64,000 bases of DNA from Myxosarcina sp. GI1 (GCF_000756305.1 NZ_JRFE01000014.1:758004-822003), one strand, 5' to 3'; positions 20,939-29,959 are shown, numbered from the stretch's first letter. Translations and numbers: made by a program. The notes: generated by a model not told the origin, from the sequence alone.

Positions 20939-21772
20939 ATGAACACTGAATGGCAAAAGGTTAAAAATTATCAAGATATTTTATATCATAAGTGGAACGG
21001 CGTTGCCAAAATTACCATCAATCGCCCCCACAAACGCAATGCTTTTCGTCCGCAAACCGTATTTGAAATGTACGATGCCTTTTGTGATGTTCGTGAAGAC
21101 AGCCAAATTGGGGTAGTTTTGCTTACGGGAGCGGGACCTCACACAGACGGTAAATATGCTTTTTGTTCTGGCGGCGATCAAAGCGTTAGGGGCAAAGCAG
21201 GTTATGTAGACGACAAAGGTGTGCCTCGGTTGAACGTACTAGATTTGCAAAGGCTAATTCGCTCGTTGCCAAAAGTAACCATTGCCTTAGTTGCAGGCTA
21301 TGCAATAGGTGGTGGTCACGTACTCCACGTAATTTGCGATCTAACTATTGCGGCAGACAATGCAATTTTCGGACAGACTGGTCCTAAAGTAGGTAGTTTT
21401 GATGGTGGGTTCGGAGCTAGCTATCTCGCCCGTCATGTAGGACAAAAAAAAGCCAGAGAAATTTGGTTTCTCTGCCGTCAATATAATGCTAATGAAGCTT
21501 TAGAAATGGGTTTAGTTAACTGCGTCGTTCCTGTAGAGCAGTTGGAAGCAGAAGGAATACAGTGGGCACAAGAAATTTTAACTAAAAGTCCTATAGCTAT
21601 TCGTTGTCTTAAAGCTGCTTTTAATGCTGACTGTGACGGACAAGCAGGATTACAAGAATTGGCTGGTAATGCTACTTTACTTTATTACATGACTGAAGAA
21701 GGAGCAGAAGGCAAGCAAGCATTTTTGGAAAAACGTCCTCCAAACTTTCGTCAATATCCTTGGCTGCCATAA
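20939..21772 (+). CDS. menB: 1,4-dihydroxy-2-naphthoyl-CoA synthase
   Basis: Crotonase-fold enzyme closing the naphthoate ring from o-succinylbenzoyl-CoA, a step toward phylloquinone, the photosystem I quinone. Family blocks include [15 protein letters not shown], the oxyanion region [22 protein letters not shown], and [17 protein letters not shown] with the bicarbonate-site type I MenB pattern. The ending [16 protein letters not shown] is diagnostic of MenB. Length 277 is normal. Monocistronic here. Confidence 0.97.
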   Translation: MNTEWQKVKNYQDILYHKWNGVAKITINRPHKRNAFRPQTVFEMYDAFCDVREDSQIGVVLLTGAGPHTDGKYAFCSGGDQSVRGKAGYVDDKGVPRLNVLDLQRLIRSLPKVTIALVAGYAIGGGHVLHVICDLTIAADNAIFGQTGPKVGSFDGGFGASYLARHVGQKKAREIWFLCRQYNANEALEMGLVNCVVPVEQLEAEGIQWAQEILTKSPIAIRCLKAAFNADCDGQAGLQELAGNATLLYYMTEEGAEGKQAFLEKRPPNFRQYPWLP

Positions 21773-21979
21773 CTCGCAGCCACTATTGAGTAGTATTATT
21801 TTAAGTTTAAAAAAAATACATCATTTTTTGGTTAGAGCCTAAAGCCTAATATAGCAGTAGACAAAAAGTAAGACACTTCAAACTACGGCTCGACTGAGCT
21901 TTGTCTCTCGCCTGAAAGCTTTATAGATTAAGCATCTTAGTGCGCGATTTTTGCTTTTTGACTCTTGACTTTTGCTGTA

Positions 21980-22231
21980 TCATAATTTTGTAGCTACGGT
22001 AGCTTGCTTTGAGGAAGTCAAAGAGTCTATTTCTAACAAAGAAGTTTCTAAATCTAGAAGCTCTTCCAACTGCAAAAAGTCTGTCTCAAATGGTGGGGTG
22101 GCTAAAGCACAGGCTTTCCAACTGCTTTGAACTGGTACACCTAACATTTGGCAACTACCGCCTCTGCGCCCTACTGGTTTGTAGTAGCGACAAAATCGAC
22201 AAGCAGAAGTTGTAATCTTATTGATGTTCAT
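21980..22231 (-). CDS. Conserved four-cysteine cyanobacterial protein
   Basis: An 83-residue protein with four regularly placed cysteines: C11 and C14 (CRFCRYY), C27 (GGSCQML) and C41 (WKACALA). This could bind zinc or an Fe-S cluster. The surrounding pattern GRRGGSCQMLGVPV is highly conserved in the cyanobacterial homologues I recall. The C-terminal part is acidic and leucine-rich. No function is known to me. The start is ATG. Confidence 0.65.
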   Translation of the reverse strand: MNINKITTSACRFCRYYKPVGRRGGSCQMLGVPVQSSWKACALATPPFETDFLQLEELLDLETSLLEIDSLTSSKQATVATKL

Positions 22232-22340
22232 TAGTAATGTTTTATTAAAAAATAGATTTAATCTATGTCAATTACTTCTATTTTGCTTTATCGATTTAAT
22301 CGTAAATAAGTGATTGTAGCTGTGATTGTTACTATGTTTT

Positions 22341-22485
22341 GGCGATCCCCAAGGATAATTTGTTTTTTAGATTGTCTTAATATTTGATTAATAAATATAC
22401 ATAACGATCAAAAAAAGTGATTTTAAACTAAATAAATATCCGTATATCTACGGATATACACGATGTAAAACTATTGGGGATCGCC
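22341..22485. mobile_element. MITE-like inverted-repeat element
   Basis: Perfect 12-bp terminal inverted repeats, GGCGATCCCCAA (22341-22352) and TTGGGGATCGCC (22474-22485), enclose 121 AT-rich bases. Inside lies a second perfect palindrome, ATATCCGTA-TATC-TACGGATAT (22436-22457). There is no coding capacity. No clear target-site duplication was seen. It fills most of the 317-base gap between the Cys-motif gene and the DUF721 gene. It could instead be a structured regulatory region. Confidence 0.45.
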
Positions 22486-22548
22486 GTTAATTAGCTTTAT
22501 ATCTTTTGGTCGATTTATTTTATTTAATCTTTATTGTTTTTTATAATT

Positions 22549-23160
22549 TTAATTTACGCTCGGACGATATGCCGCAAATTTTTGTTTGGAATAACAAAGA
22601 TAACACTGCTGCCAACGTTGCAGTTCGGCTTCGGGAGTAGGTACCGAACATTGAGGACATAAAGGTAAAGATTGAGAGCGAGCTTCAATCGATTTCAACC
22701 AATTTCGGACAGCAGCTTGTGGTTCTTGGAAGTGAGAACTAGAAACTTTTTGGCTGTTCCCTTTGGCAGTATGCCGAGGGTAGTCGCCCACTGGCTCAAA
22801 AGGTTTGGATCTTCGCTGGGATAAGAGCGACTCGCTAAAATCATGTTGCTCATGTTGCTGGTGAGTAGCGTTATGCCATAAAGAGCAAGAGAAACGAATA
22901 TCTTTAAGCTCAAACGCCAACTGAGAATTCAGCTTTTTCAGTAAAGAATATCTTTGAAAAGATAATTCTTGCGCCCAAACAGAACTAGAAGTAGCAACCC
23001 ACAAAATACCTTTTTTAAGATAAGTTGGTCGAGCTTGATTGGCTGTAGCTGAAGTTACAGTTTTCTGCCACAACTTCAGCACTTGCCGATATTGGCGATA
23101 CTGTTCCCAGCTAGGCTGCTGTTCGAGAGAAGGTAAAATTTTTTTAATAGAGTCAAACAA
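22549..23160 (-). CDS. DUF721 (DciA-like) protein with C-terminal zinc ribbon
   Basis: Residues about 5-100 match DUF721/DciA: KLWQKTVTSATANQARP, a central GILWVATSSSVWAQELSF, and a short helix-strand ending. DciA proteins help load the replicative helicase DnaB in bacteria without DnaC, and cyanobacterial homologues have been proposed to do this. The tail carries CPQC and CYLC pairs, a zinc-ribbon-like arrangement, after a polar, poorly conserved linker. The start is TTG and no upstream alternative fits. It lies 18 bases downstream of pgeF, so they are probably cotranscribed. Confidence 0.75.
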   Translation of the reverse strand: MFDSIKKILPSLEQQPSWEQYRQYRQVLKLWQKTVTSATANQARPTYLKKGILWVATSSSVWAQELSFQRYSLLKKLNSQLAFELKDIRFSCSLWHNATHQQHEQHDFSESLLSQRRSKPFEPVGDYPRHTAKGNSQKVSSSHFQEPQAAVRNWLKSIEARSQSLPLCPQCSVPTPEAELQRWQQCYLCYSKQKFAAYRPSVN

Positions 23161-23178
23161 TGGCGATCGCTAACACTT

Positions 23179-23982
23179 TCAATTACTAACAATTCCCGAC
23201 CACTGTACTTCCTTTTTTTTAGTACGGCGATAGGAGCAAAAACGGTCATTCTTGTAAGTACAATAGGGGGCGATCGCAATTTGTTCGCGATTGATTCCCA
23301 ACTGTTCTAACTGTATTTGATTGACCAATCTAATATCTAAACGGACTCTTCCTGGTTTATCATCGGCTAAAAGTAGCTTAACAGGTAACTCGGATAACTT
23401 AGCTAATATTGCCTGGCTATCTTGGGCTGCTGCCGCACAAACTATAGTAGCTCCAACTTCAGCAGCTACCTTTTCTCCTACTTGATAAACCTCACCCGAA
23501 ATTGCAGGTCCCATAACGACTCGCAGATCTTTGAGGGAACTTCCCCAAATTAGAAAACGAGCGATCGCTTCGGGGACAATTTTCAGTGAAGTTCCCCGCC
23601 AACCTGCATGAACGGCAGCAACTTTTCCCGACGAAATATCCGCAATCAGTACGGAGTTGCAGTCTGCACTGGCGACCCAGACTGACTGCCGCAAACCATC
23701 GGTAACTAAACCGTCTCCATCAACTAAAGTATTGTTTTCAGCCTGTTGACTTGCAAGGTTAATTTCTTTAGGAGTTAAAACTATTTTGCCATGCACCTGC
23801 TTGAGTCGATAAACTTCGGCATCAGGGTCGAAAGCCGCAATCAATCGGTCGGGAGTTTGGGGATAAGATTCTCCAGTAAAAAAACCATGCTGCCAATTCG
23901 CTAGCAAACTACAGGTTAAATAGCTCGACCCGTTCCAACTGCACCACTGCCATTCAGGTACGAGCGATTGATTTTTAGTCAC
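23179..23982 (-). CDS. pgeF: Peptidoglycan editing factor PgeF (YfiH/laccase-domain)
   Basis: A single-domain DUF152/YfiH protein of 267 residues. Metal-site motifs are present: ADCNSVLIAD, HAGWRGTSLKIV and the C-terminal APYCTY with CSYRR. In E. coli PgeF removes wrongly incorporated L-serine from peptidoglycan precursors. Purine nucleosidase and phenol oxidase activities are reported for relatives. The start is GTG, where the AAGG signal abuts the codon. It leads the two-gene unit with the DUF721 gene. Confidence 0.88.
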   Translation of the reverse strand: MTKNQSLVPEWQWCSWNGSSYLTCSLLANWQHGFFTGESYPQTPDRLIAAFDPDAEVYRLKQVHGKIVLTPKEINLASQQAENNTLVDGDGLVTDGLRQSVWVASADCNSVLIADISSGKVAAVHAGWRGTSLKIVPEAIARFLIWGSSLKDLRVVMGPAISGEVYQVGEKVAAEVGATIVCAAAAQDSQAILAKLSELPVKLLLADDKPGRVRLDIRLVNQIQLEQLGINREQIAIAPYCTYKNDRFCSYRRTKKKEVQWSGIVSN

Positions 23983-24046
23983 CTTATGTACGTTACTTTA
24001 GTCAACAGTAAATAGTTTACTGTTTATTTTTTAGTTCGGCTCGTCC

Positions 24047-24925
24047 TTAATTTTCATCTAGAGGTACGAACTCTTTAGTTTCGCTAATGTATTTCCAGCC
24101 TATTCCTTCGGGATCTTTACTCTGACTCCATTGAGAAAAGTCTTCATCCAATTTACGTCTGCCAACAGTACTAGAATTAAGGTCTAGCCGTTTTGCCAGG
24201 TCTGCTTGGATTAAAGCGCGATCGCTAGTGGTTTCAGTTGCCGCTTCAGCTTCGGCTGCTTGAGTCGTAACTGCATCTGTCTCTAGATCTCGATCGAAAT
24301 CGCTGCCAAAGCTTGAAGGTTTTGACGATGTTGCATCATCAGCTTGTTCTTGAGCGTATTTCGCGCTTTCTTCGGTTGGTTTTTGAGTTGTAGTAGTAGA
24401 GGCTGACTCTTGATTTTCTTGCTGTCGAGCTTGTTCTTGTTTTGCAAGGCTAGCTATTCCACGCACTGACAGCCTCTCGGAATCATTGGCAGCATCATAA
24501 GAGTTTAAAGATAGTTCTGACTCTTCTTCTGGTTCGCTATCATCTAAAATACTGCCTAAAGCACTTGCAGTAGGAAAGTAATAAACGACTCCCTTATCGG
24601 GGATTGTCTTTGGTGCTACGCCGTAATCAATAGCTTTGTTTTGTAAAAAGGTTTTGGCTGCTCTAGCAGTAAGGTCTGCTTTTAAGGACAAGTCTACTGG
24701 GGTAAGATAACCGCGATTTTCTTTGATCAATTGATTGAAGTAGGGATTGACCTCGGCACACCACTTTTGCCATTGATAATTTTGCCAAATTCTAAAGAGG
24801 GCAAATAACAATATTAGCACTAACAACAAGGGCCACAGTTTGTACAAAATTACAACTGCTAATGCTACGGGAAGAATTAGAATTAGAATGCCAGCAGAAC
24901 TATTGTTTAAGGTTTTTCCTGTCAT
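24047..24925 (-). CDS. Membrane-anchored cyanobacterial protein with acidic linker
   Basis: A 292-residue protein of unknown function. Two close hydrophobic helices (about residues 11-45) anchor it. A folded cytosolic segment (about 46-125, with NRGYLTPVDLSLKADL) looks like a small helical or winged-helix module. A long acidic, Glu/Ser/Thr/Ala-rich low-complexity linker spans about 130-235. The tail (about 238-292) carries LAKRLDLNSSTVGRRK then WSQSKDPEGIGWKY, a helix-turn-helix-like motif I recall in other cyanobacterial proteins. A membrane-tethered protein with a possible nucleic-acid-binding tail is inference. Confidence 0.6.
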   Translation of the reverse strand: MTGKTLNNSSAGILILILPVALAVVILYKLWPLLLVLILLFALFRIWQNYQWQKWCAEVNPYFNQLIKENRGYLTPVDLSLKADLTARAAKTFLQNKAIDYGVAPKTIPDKGVVYYFPTASALGSILDDSEPEEESELSLNSYDAANDSERLSVRGIASLAKQEQARQQENQESASTTTTQKPTEESAKYAQEQADDATSSKPSSFGSDFDRDLETDAVTTQAAEAEAATETTSDRALIQADLAKRLDLNSSTVGRRKLDEDFSQWSQSKDPEGIGWKYISETKEFVPLDEN

Positions 24926-25252
24926 AGTTGTATTTGCAATTGCTAAGACTATCTATTGCAAGTTTGTCTTGCATAATTGCCAATCTTAATGCAATTTGGC
25001 AAGCAAAACACCTATTTCTTGCAATTGCTTAAAAAACATTTGCAACTCAAGGCTAAAATTAGCTCTATTAGAGCCAGAGTTATTGTGTGTACAATCTCTC
25101 CTCGTACTGAAATTCGTAAAAGATTGCGTCAAGCTGTGAGCCATAATTGCGGCTCGTCCCAAATTTTTGCAACGGTTAAAAAATCGTCTCGTAAACTACA
25201 TTTAAAACGCACTAAGTAGCGCGATCGCAAATAAGTTAAAAAATAAAAAACA

Positions 25253-25345
25253 ATGGCAACTAAAAGCAATGTTATCTATCGCGATCGCGAGCTTATGGGA
25301 GGAACACTCGTATTTAGAGGAACTTGCGTTTCATTAAAAACTTAA
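25253..25345 (+). pseudogene. DUF433 antitoxin remnant
   Basis: A 30-codon frame from ATG encodes VIYRDRELMGGTLVFRGTCV, matching the DUF433 core in which MGGxPVFRGTRVP is usual. It stops at TAA (25343-25345). The next in-frame codons, LIIY, resemble the continuation LIDYL of intact proteins, so the stop looks like a nonsense mutation followed by decay. A MITE-like element begins 11 bases later. DUF433 proteins are commonly antitoxins of PIN or DUF5615 toxins; no partner remains. Confidence 0.6.
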
Positions 25346-25355
25346 TTGATTATTT

Positions 25356-25478
25356 ATACTAAATCCGATTTACAAAACCCATTTTTAACTTGGGGGCGTT
25401 AACCAGGCTGAAAACCTATTGCCTCTTGCCTTTTGCCTTTACTTAGCTTTTATGGTGTATTTCAACAGGATTTAGTAT
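25356..25478. mobile_element. MITE-like element, copy 1
   Basis: Terminal inverted repeats ATACTAAATCC (25356-25366) and GGATTTAGTAT (25468-25478) enclose a short noncoding core. Both ends are related to the element at 51755-51893: AATCCTGTTGAAATACA on one end, and TAAATCGGATTTAGTA on the other, here in inverted orientation. It carries no transposase, so any mobility would depend on an enzyme elsewhere. Confidence 0.65.
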
Positions 25479-25504
25479 TAAAAGATAAAACAGCAGTGTT
25501 TGAT

Positions 25505-26170
25505 TTAAAGTAGACCTCGATAGCGGATAAATAATAAAATAACTGCCCATGAACCCAAAGCAACTTTAATCGCTACTAAAACATTCAGCAAAGGAATCAT
25601 ACCGCCACTAAATAAAGTTTCTAATTCTCCTGATGGTAACTGAAAACCAATTAAAGTTACTATTGCCAAAACAATAAAAACTAAAACCGAAATTTTTTCC
25701 CAAGTAGCAGCATTCCATTTTTTATATATTGCTTCCATCCATCGAGAGTTAGAAGTAATGGCAATTAAGCCGATTGCAGTACCTCCAGCTACACCAGCAG
25801 CAAAACCACCCCCAGGGCTGAGATGACCTCTAATTGCCAGTTCGATCGCGACAATTGCAGAGATAGTAGCCCCCAGACGTGCCAAAATTATTGAAGGGCG
25901 ATCGCTGAATCGATACACTGTTTCTGTAGGTTGTTCGTTTGCCAGGAGAAACTTCACGCCTAATATAGCGATGGTAAATACCACCACTTCAAAAATTGTG
26001 TCATAAAGACGATTGCGAAAGATAATACCCGAAACCGCATTCGGTACGCCTGCATCTTCGGCGATCGCCTCAACAATAGAAAATTCTGACCATTCTGCTG
26101 CTGGATTGGGCATTATAAGTACTTTAATAAATAAGGCTATTCCAGCCAAAAAATAAATCCACTTCATCAA
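25505..26170 (-). CDS. mrpB: Mrp Na+/H+ antiporter subunit B (MnhB domain)
   Basis: A membrane subunit of the multi-protein Mrp antiporter. Residues about 70-221 match MnhB, with ARLGATISAIVAIELAIRG, HLSPGGGFAAGVAGGTA and a final GVLVAIK-like helix (LLNVLVAIKVALGSW). An extra N-terminal helix and loop precede the MnhB core. It is the last gene of the mrp operon and overlaps the preceding gene by four bases. The antiporter expels Na+, supporting the Na+-coupled bicarbonate importers encoded upstream on the same strand. Confidence 0.9.
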   Translation of the reverse strand: MMKWIYFLAGIALFIKVLIMPNPAAEWSEFSIVEAIAEDAGVPNAVSGIIFRNRLYDTIFEVVVFTIAILGVKFLLANEQPTETVYRFSDRPSIILARLGATISAIVAIELAIRGHLSPGGGFAAGVAGGTAIGLIAITSNSRWMEAIYKKWNAATWEKISVLVFIVLAIVTLIGFQLPSGELETLFSGGMIPLLNVLVAIKVALGSWAVILLFIRYRGLL

Positions 26171-26757
26171 TGCTTATCTTCTCCGTCAGGTACAGTTACC
26201 AAAGTTAGTTGAGTTTCGGGTGAAGCTAGTTCGGATTGCAAAATCTCATACAAACGACGAACTCTAATTGCAGTATGATAAATTTGCCTGACATCTATTC
26301 CTGTGGTCTTATTTAGTTGTGGTTCCAAAGATTTGGGTTTGGTAGTACAAATTCCGTGTATTTCTTTAGTCATCAATGCCCGTTCTAAAGCTTGTAAATC
26401 GGGATATTCGACTAATTCGAGACGCAAATGATGTCTATTAATGGCTTTTTTCAGATTGGCTATTAATTCTACGAAATAACTTTCCCGTTCTATTGCTAAT
26501 TCTTGCAATACACCCAAACGCATAACCAAAGAGGAACGTACTGCGACCACATAAAGAGTAATTGCCAACATTGTACCTACCAAAGCCTCAGTTAAAGCTA
26601 CATCGGCAGCACCTAAAACAGCATAGATTAATACCGCAACTGCCCCTAAAATAGCTCTAATAACTAAAGCATGATAGGGATTAGCTTGAAATACCAGCAT
26701 CAAGGCTGATAGCGGTAACAATGCGACAATTATATAAATATAATATTTATCGATCAT
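26167..26757 (-). CDS. Mrp-associated DUF4040 (MbhD-like) subunit
   Basis: A 196-residue protein. The first half has three membrane helices and the DUF4040 pattern HALVIRAILGAVAVLIYAVLG then ALTEALVGTMLAITLY. This domain corresponds to the C-terminal MbhD part of large MrpA. The second half is soluble, about 100 residues, not seen in canonical MrpA. Cyanobacterial mrp operons encode this piece as a separate gene called mrpA by some authors. It overlaps mrpB by four bases. Confidence 0.8.
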   Translation of the reverse strand: MIDKYYIYIIVALLPLSALMLVFQANPYHALVIRAILGAVAVLIYAVLGAADVALTEALVGTMLAITLYVVAVRSSLVMRLGVLQELAIERESYFVELIANLKKAINRHHLRLELVEYPDLQALERALMTKEIHGICTTKPKSLEPQLNKTTGIDVRQIYHTAIRVRRLYEILQSELASPETQLTLVTVPDGEDKH

Positions 26758-26777
26758 TTTGATTTTGTCAGTGGTTA

Positions 26778-27077
26778 TTAGCTACTTGTCAGTTTATTCC
26801 TATCTTCAATCTTTTCATCGCTGGCGCAGTAGGCTATGACATATCCCAACACGGTATTCCAAATTGCTAAGGTAATAATTGCTAGCAGCAACAGCGACCA
26901 TTCACCAGGTATTTTGAGTAGTAAACCCAAGATAATAGTCATCGAACCGAGAGTATCGGCGACAGAAAGACTGTGAAGCTTATATAAAACAGATCGCTTG
27001 CCAATTAACGGCAATGTTCCCCAAAACCAGAAGATGATGCCGATTACCATCAGACTATAACTCAAAATGTCAATCAT
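26778..27077 (-). CDS. mrpG: Mrp antiporter subunit G
   Basis: A 99-residue three-helix membrane protein of the PhaG/MnhG/YufB family. The pattern FWFWGTLPLIGKRSVLYKLHSLSVADTLG contains the conserved RxxxxKLH(A/S) loop. The start is ATG. It sits between mrpF and the DUF4040 subunit in the usual order, 20 bases before the latter. Confidence 0.9.
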   Translation of the reverse strand: MIDILSYSLMVIGIIFWFWGTLPLIGKRSVLYKLHSLSVADTLGSMTIILGLLLKIPGEWSLLLLAIITLAIWNTVLGYVIAYCASDEKIEDRNKLTSS

Positions 27078-27160
27078 AATAATTTACAAGCTATAAGCTA
27101 TAAGCTTTTATAGTGTGTTTACTTATTGTCTACTACCTATTACTTGTTACTTAACTGATG

Positions 27161-27412
27161 TTACGCTTCGTTCAATCGTTTAATTAAATGTGCTAGCAAC
27201 ATCAATCCTGCATTACCCACGCACAGAATAATAACTGCAACTACGCCAATCGACCAATCATCGCGTAAAACAGAAATAACTAGCATCATAATGGAAGTCT
27301 TGGTGGCAATACTGGCAAACGCCAGCATTTTTTGCCAAATATCATTATCTTGCCAAGCTTCATAAATTGGTATTAGTAAGGCTAAAATCATGGCGATTAA
27401 AATTGAATCCAT
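27161..27412 (-). CDS. mrpF: Mrp antiporter subunit F
   Basis: An 83-residue membrane protein with three helices. It contains the MrpF-type core ASIATKTSIMMLVISVLRDD. It starts nine bases after the end of mrpE, indicating cotranscription. Small subunit F is required for assembly of the Mrp complex in studied bacteria. Confidence 0.85.
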   Translation of the reverse strand: MDSILIAMILALLIPIYEAWQDNDIWQKMLAFASIATKTSIMMLVISVLRDDWSIGVVAVIILCVGNAGLMLLAHLIKRLNEA

Positions 27413-27420
27413 CTTACTTG

Positions 27421-27816
27421 CTACTTGCTGCTGCTTCTTGTTACTCTGTGTACTTCATACCACCCCCGTCGATCGTATTTAGTCACAATAGTTTTGGGGG
27501 TAAAGGTAATCAGGAATATATCTAAAAATACTAGTCCTGGTGTGCGTCTTGGTTTGACTCTTTGTCTGACAATTTCTTCACGGTTGTGGGGACGTAGCAT
27601 CATTTGAATTGCTTCTAAATATGCTTGGGGAATTGCTCTTAAGATTTCCCACAACACCCTTAGCCAATCTTTTAACTTGCCCGAAGAAGTATAACCGCGA
27701 GGCAACAAAAAAGCGATCGCCACACCGATAATAATATTGGACAAACTAAAATCGGCAGTAAGCAAAAACCAAATTGCTAGTCGTAAAATTAGATTGAGAT
27801 AGTTGCTCGCGTCCAT
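27421..27816 (-). CDS. mrpE: Mrp antiporter subunit E
   Basis: A 131-residue MnhE-family subunit: two N-terminal helices (LRLAIWFLLTADFS, then IIIGVAIAFLLPRG) and a soluble tail with PGLVFLDIFLITFTPKTIV and the strongly conserved VHRV. The open frame extends 231 bases upstream into mrpD, but family alignment fixes the start at the ATG at 27814-27816 (MDASNYL), giving a 28-base overlap with mrpD that suggests translational coupling. Confidence 0.85.
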   Translation of the reverse strand: MDASNYLNLILRLAIWFLLTADFSLSNIIIGVAIAFLLPRGYTSSGKLKDWLRVLWEILRAIPQAYLEAIQMMLRPHNREEIVRQRVKPRRTPGLVFLDIFLITFTPKTIVTKYDRRGWYEVHRVTRSSSK

Positions 27817-29264
27817 ACAATCCAGAATAGTAAGATTAACATTAAGCTCATTACCCCGATTAAATGGTCGAATTGTTCGATCGCCCGAGGTAATTTTATT
27901 ACCGATTTTTTGAAAATCAGGAGATATGCTAACCAGCCAAGAACAATTGTTGCCAGTGGTTTGAGCGTATTTTGCAGAGTATAAGCCTGATAGTAAAAAA
28001 CGTTTGCCCCAACCAATCCACCAAGTAAAATAACCATCGCCCACCAAAAACCAGGCTGTATTTTTTTCCCTATCTCCCTATTGTCTCTTTTCTCCATCTC
28101 CTTGTGATGTGGCAGAAAAATAAATTTAGCAAAGGAAACTGCCGTTCCCAAAGCGGCAAGATTCATGCCAATAACCTGCCAAGGCAATAAATTTTTACTG
28201 GTTAATACTTTTGCGCCAAAACCAGATAACAGAGGAAAACCAGAAATAGAAAAACTAGCAATTACTAAAGCAATCCAAAGTTTGTTACTAATAGGTTGCT
28301 GCTGTAGTTGTTTAAAATTACGACTATGTAAAATACCAGCAATGAGAAACAGGGCAGACTTTACCAAACCGTGAGTAAGCGCATAAAAACCACCTACAAC
28401 TGGCGCAGCGAGAACAAAACCCAACTGTGAAATGGTATGAAATGCCAACATCCGTTTGGTATCTTTTTCAAATACGGCATAGCCTACCCCCAACAGTGCC
28501 GTACACACGCCAAAAAACCGCACTACAGGATCTATTTCTTCTAGCAGCAGCGCACAACGTACTAAGGGGAATACCCCCGCTTTTACTACTACCCCCGAAA
28601 GCATTGCCGAGACTGGAGATTCTGATTCGGAGTGTGTTAGAGGCAGCCATAACCCAGAAACAAAAATACCTCCTTTGACCAACAAACCTAAAAAAATTAA
28701 AGCCACTGCTTCGGGAGGAGAACCGCGCAAACCTGCATAACTAAAAGAATGATGTGCTTGATATACCAGCACTGCTCCTACCAAATAAAACAGCATTGCC
28801 GTATTGCTGACAAATAAATAGCGTAAGCCCACCCAAATCGCTCTATCTGTACGGGGATAAGTAATTAATAAAAAAGAAGCAATACTAATTACTTCTAACG
28901 CCACGTACAAACTAATAAAATCGGCACAGATAAAAGTTGCATTAACGCTGCCATGCAGAATAATTGTCTGCATATAAAAGTAAGATGTTTTACCTGTTTG
29001 CCAACAGTAAACAACTACTGCTGCCGTGACCAAGGCGTTAGTCAAAATAAAAAAGCCACTCAAGCGATCGATAGTTAAAGTAACGCCAAAATTATCTAGC
29101 AGCTGAATATTTAAAGGCGATCGCATTAAAAAGAGCGATACCGAATAAGCAGCAGAAACTAACGCTATTGCTAATGCAAAATAGCGGTCTAGTTTGGGCA
29201 ATAGATAAATAATAAACCCAACAAAAAATGATAGAGCTAGCCAAATAATTGTAATTTCGGTCAT
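27789..29264 (-). CDS. mrpD: Mrp antiporter subunit D (proton-translocating, ND-like)
   Basis: A 491-residue relative of complex I NuoM/NuoN with about fourteen helices. The proton-path motifs are visible: CADFISLYVALEVISIASF with the key Glu of helix five, LLVKGGIFVSGLWLPLTHSE with the conserved Lys, and FHTISQLGFVLAAP. It is the only large ND-like subunit here, whereas many cyanobacterial mrp operons have two D genes. It overlaps mrpC by four bases at its start and mrpE by 28 at its end. Confidence 0.9.
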   Translation of the reverse strand: MTEITIIWLALSFFVGFIIYLLPKLDRYFALAIALVSAAYSVSLFLMRSPLNIQLLDNFGVTLTIDRLSGFFILTNALVTAAVVVYCWQTGKTSYFYMQTIILHGSVNATFICADFISLYVALEVISIASFLLITYPRTDRAIWVGLRYLFVSNTAMLFYLVGAVLVYQAHHSFSYAGLRGSPPEAVALIFLGLLVKGGIFVSGLWLPLTHSESESPVSAMLSGVVVKAGVFPLVRCALLLEEIDPVVRFFGVCTALLGVGYAVFEKDTKRMLAFHTISQLGFVLAAPVVGGFYALTHGLVKSALFLIAGILHSRNFKQLQQQPISNKLWIALVIASFSISGFPLLSGFGAKVLTSKNLLPWQVIGMNLAALGTAVSFAKFIFLPHHKEMEKRDNREIGKKIQPGFWWAMVILLGGLVGANVFYYQAYTLQNTLKPLATIVLGWLAYLLIFKKSVIKLPRAIEQFDHLIGVMSLMLILLFWIVWTRATISI

Positions 29265-29602
29265 GGTGTATTGTTTTCTTCGATCGCGCTAGTTTCCAAG
29301 GTAGGATTATTATTAGCTAGCTTCATTACCCCTACCAGCATCAACGCCTGGATTGAAAACCCAATTACAATTGCTGTCAGAATAACTGCCTGGGGAACGG
29401 GGTCGGCATAGGCAACATTGTCTTTATTCGACACAATTGGCGTAAACAAACCATCCCGCGATGCTACCAATACGTAATAGGCAATGATTCCCGTACTCAT
29501 AATGTCCATTGAGATGATTTTCATTACCAAATTTTTCTTAAAGATGATGCCAAAAAAGCCACATAATATCGTGGCAAATACAAAAGCTTCTAAAATTAAC
29601 AT
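29261..29602 (-). CDS. mrpC: Mrp antiporter subunit C (NuoK-like)
   Basis: A 113-residue three-helix protein homologous to NuoK/MnhC. It contains KIISMDIMSTGIIAYYVLVA and PVPQAVILTAIVIGFSIQALML, the conserved DPxxQALVLTAIVIGxA-type stretch of the family. It is the first gene of the seven-gene mrp operon reading on the minus strand. Confidence 0.9.
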   Translation of the reverse strand: MLILEAFVFATILCGFFGIIFKKNLVMKIISMDIMSTGIIAYYVLVASRDGLFTPIVSNKDNVAYADPVPQAVILTAIVIGFSIQALMLVGVMKLANNNPTLETSAIEENNTP

Positions 29603-29959
29603 CAGTATCTTACAAATTCAACTAAGTAAACAACAACTCAATAAGTAATATTGCGCAAATATACCGCATCTAATTTGAAATTCGTAGTTTCTTGCATTGT
29701 CTGTTCGAGGTAAATTGTTTTTGTTGTTACTCAAATTTGGGATGCAGAAATGACAATTAAAGCAACAAACTTAGCATGCGACCAAAATAATCCAGTAAAT
29801 CGAGATTATACAGTTTTAGCTGACTAAAAGTTAAATTTTCAATTGTCACCTTAGTCTGAGTAAGATAAATTTCAGTGTTTTGAAGATTGATAAACTATAA
29901 AACACTAAATATTCAAAAATATACCTTACAGTCCGATCTAAAATTGACAAACATTACTT
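29603..29959. other. Intergenic region upstream of mrpC
   Basis: 357 AT-rich bases with no gene I can support. The mrp promoter should lie here. No clear regulatory box was found. Confidence 0.4.

Noticed and set aside
24977..25219. 80-codon basic frame between the membrane protein and the DUF433 remnant
   Set aside because: TTG start, no ribosome site, no family resemblance. Possible but not supported.
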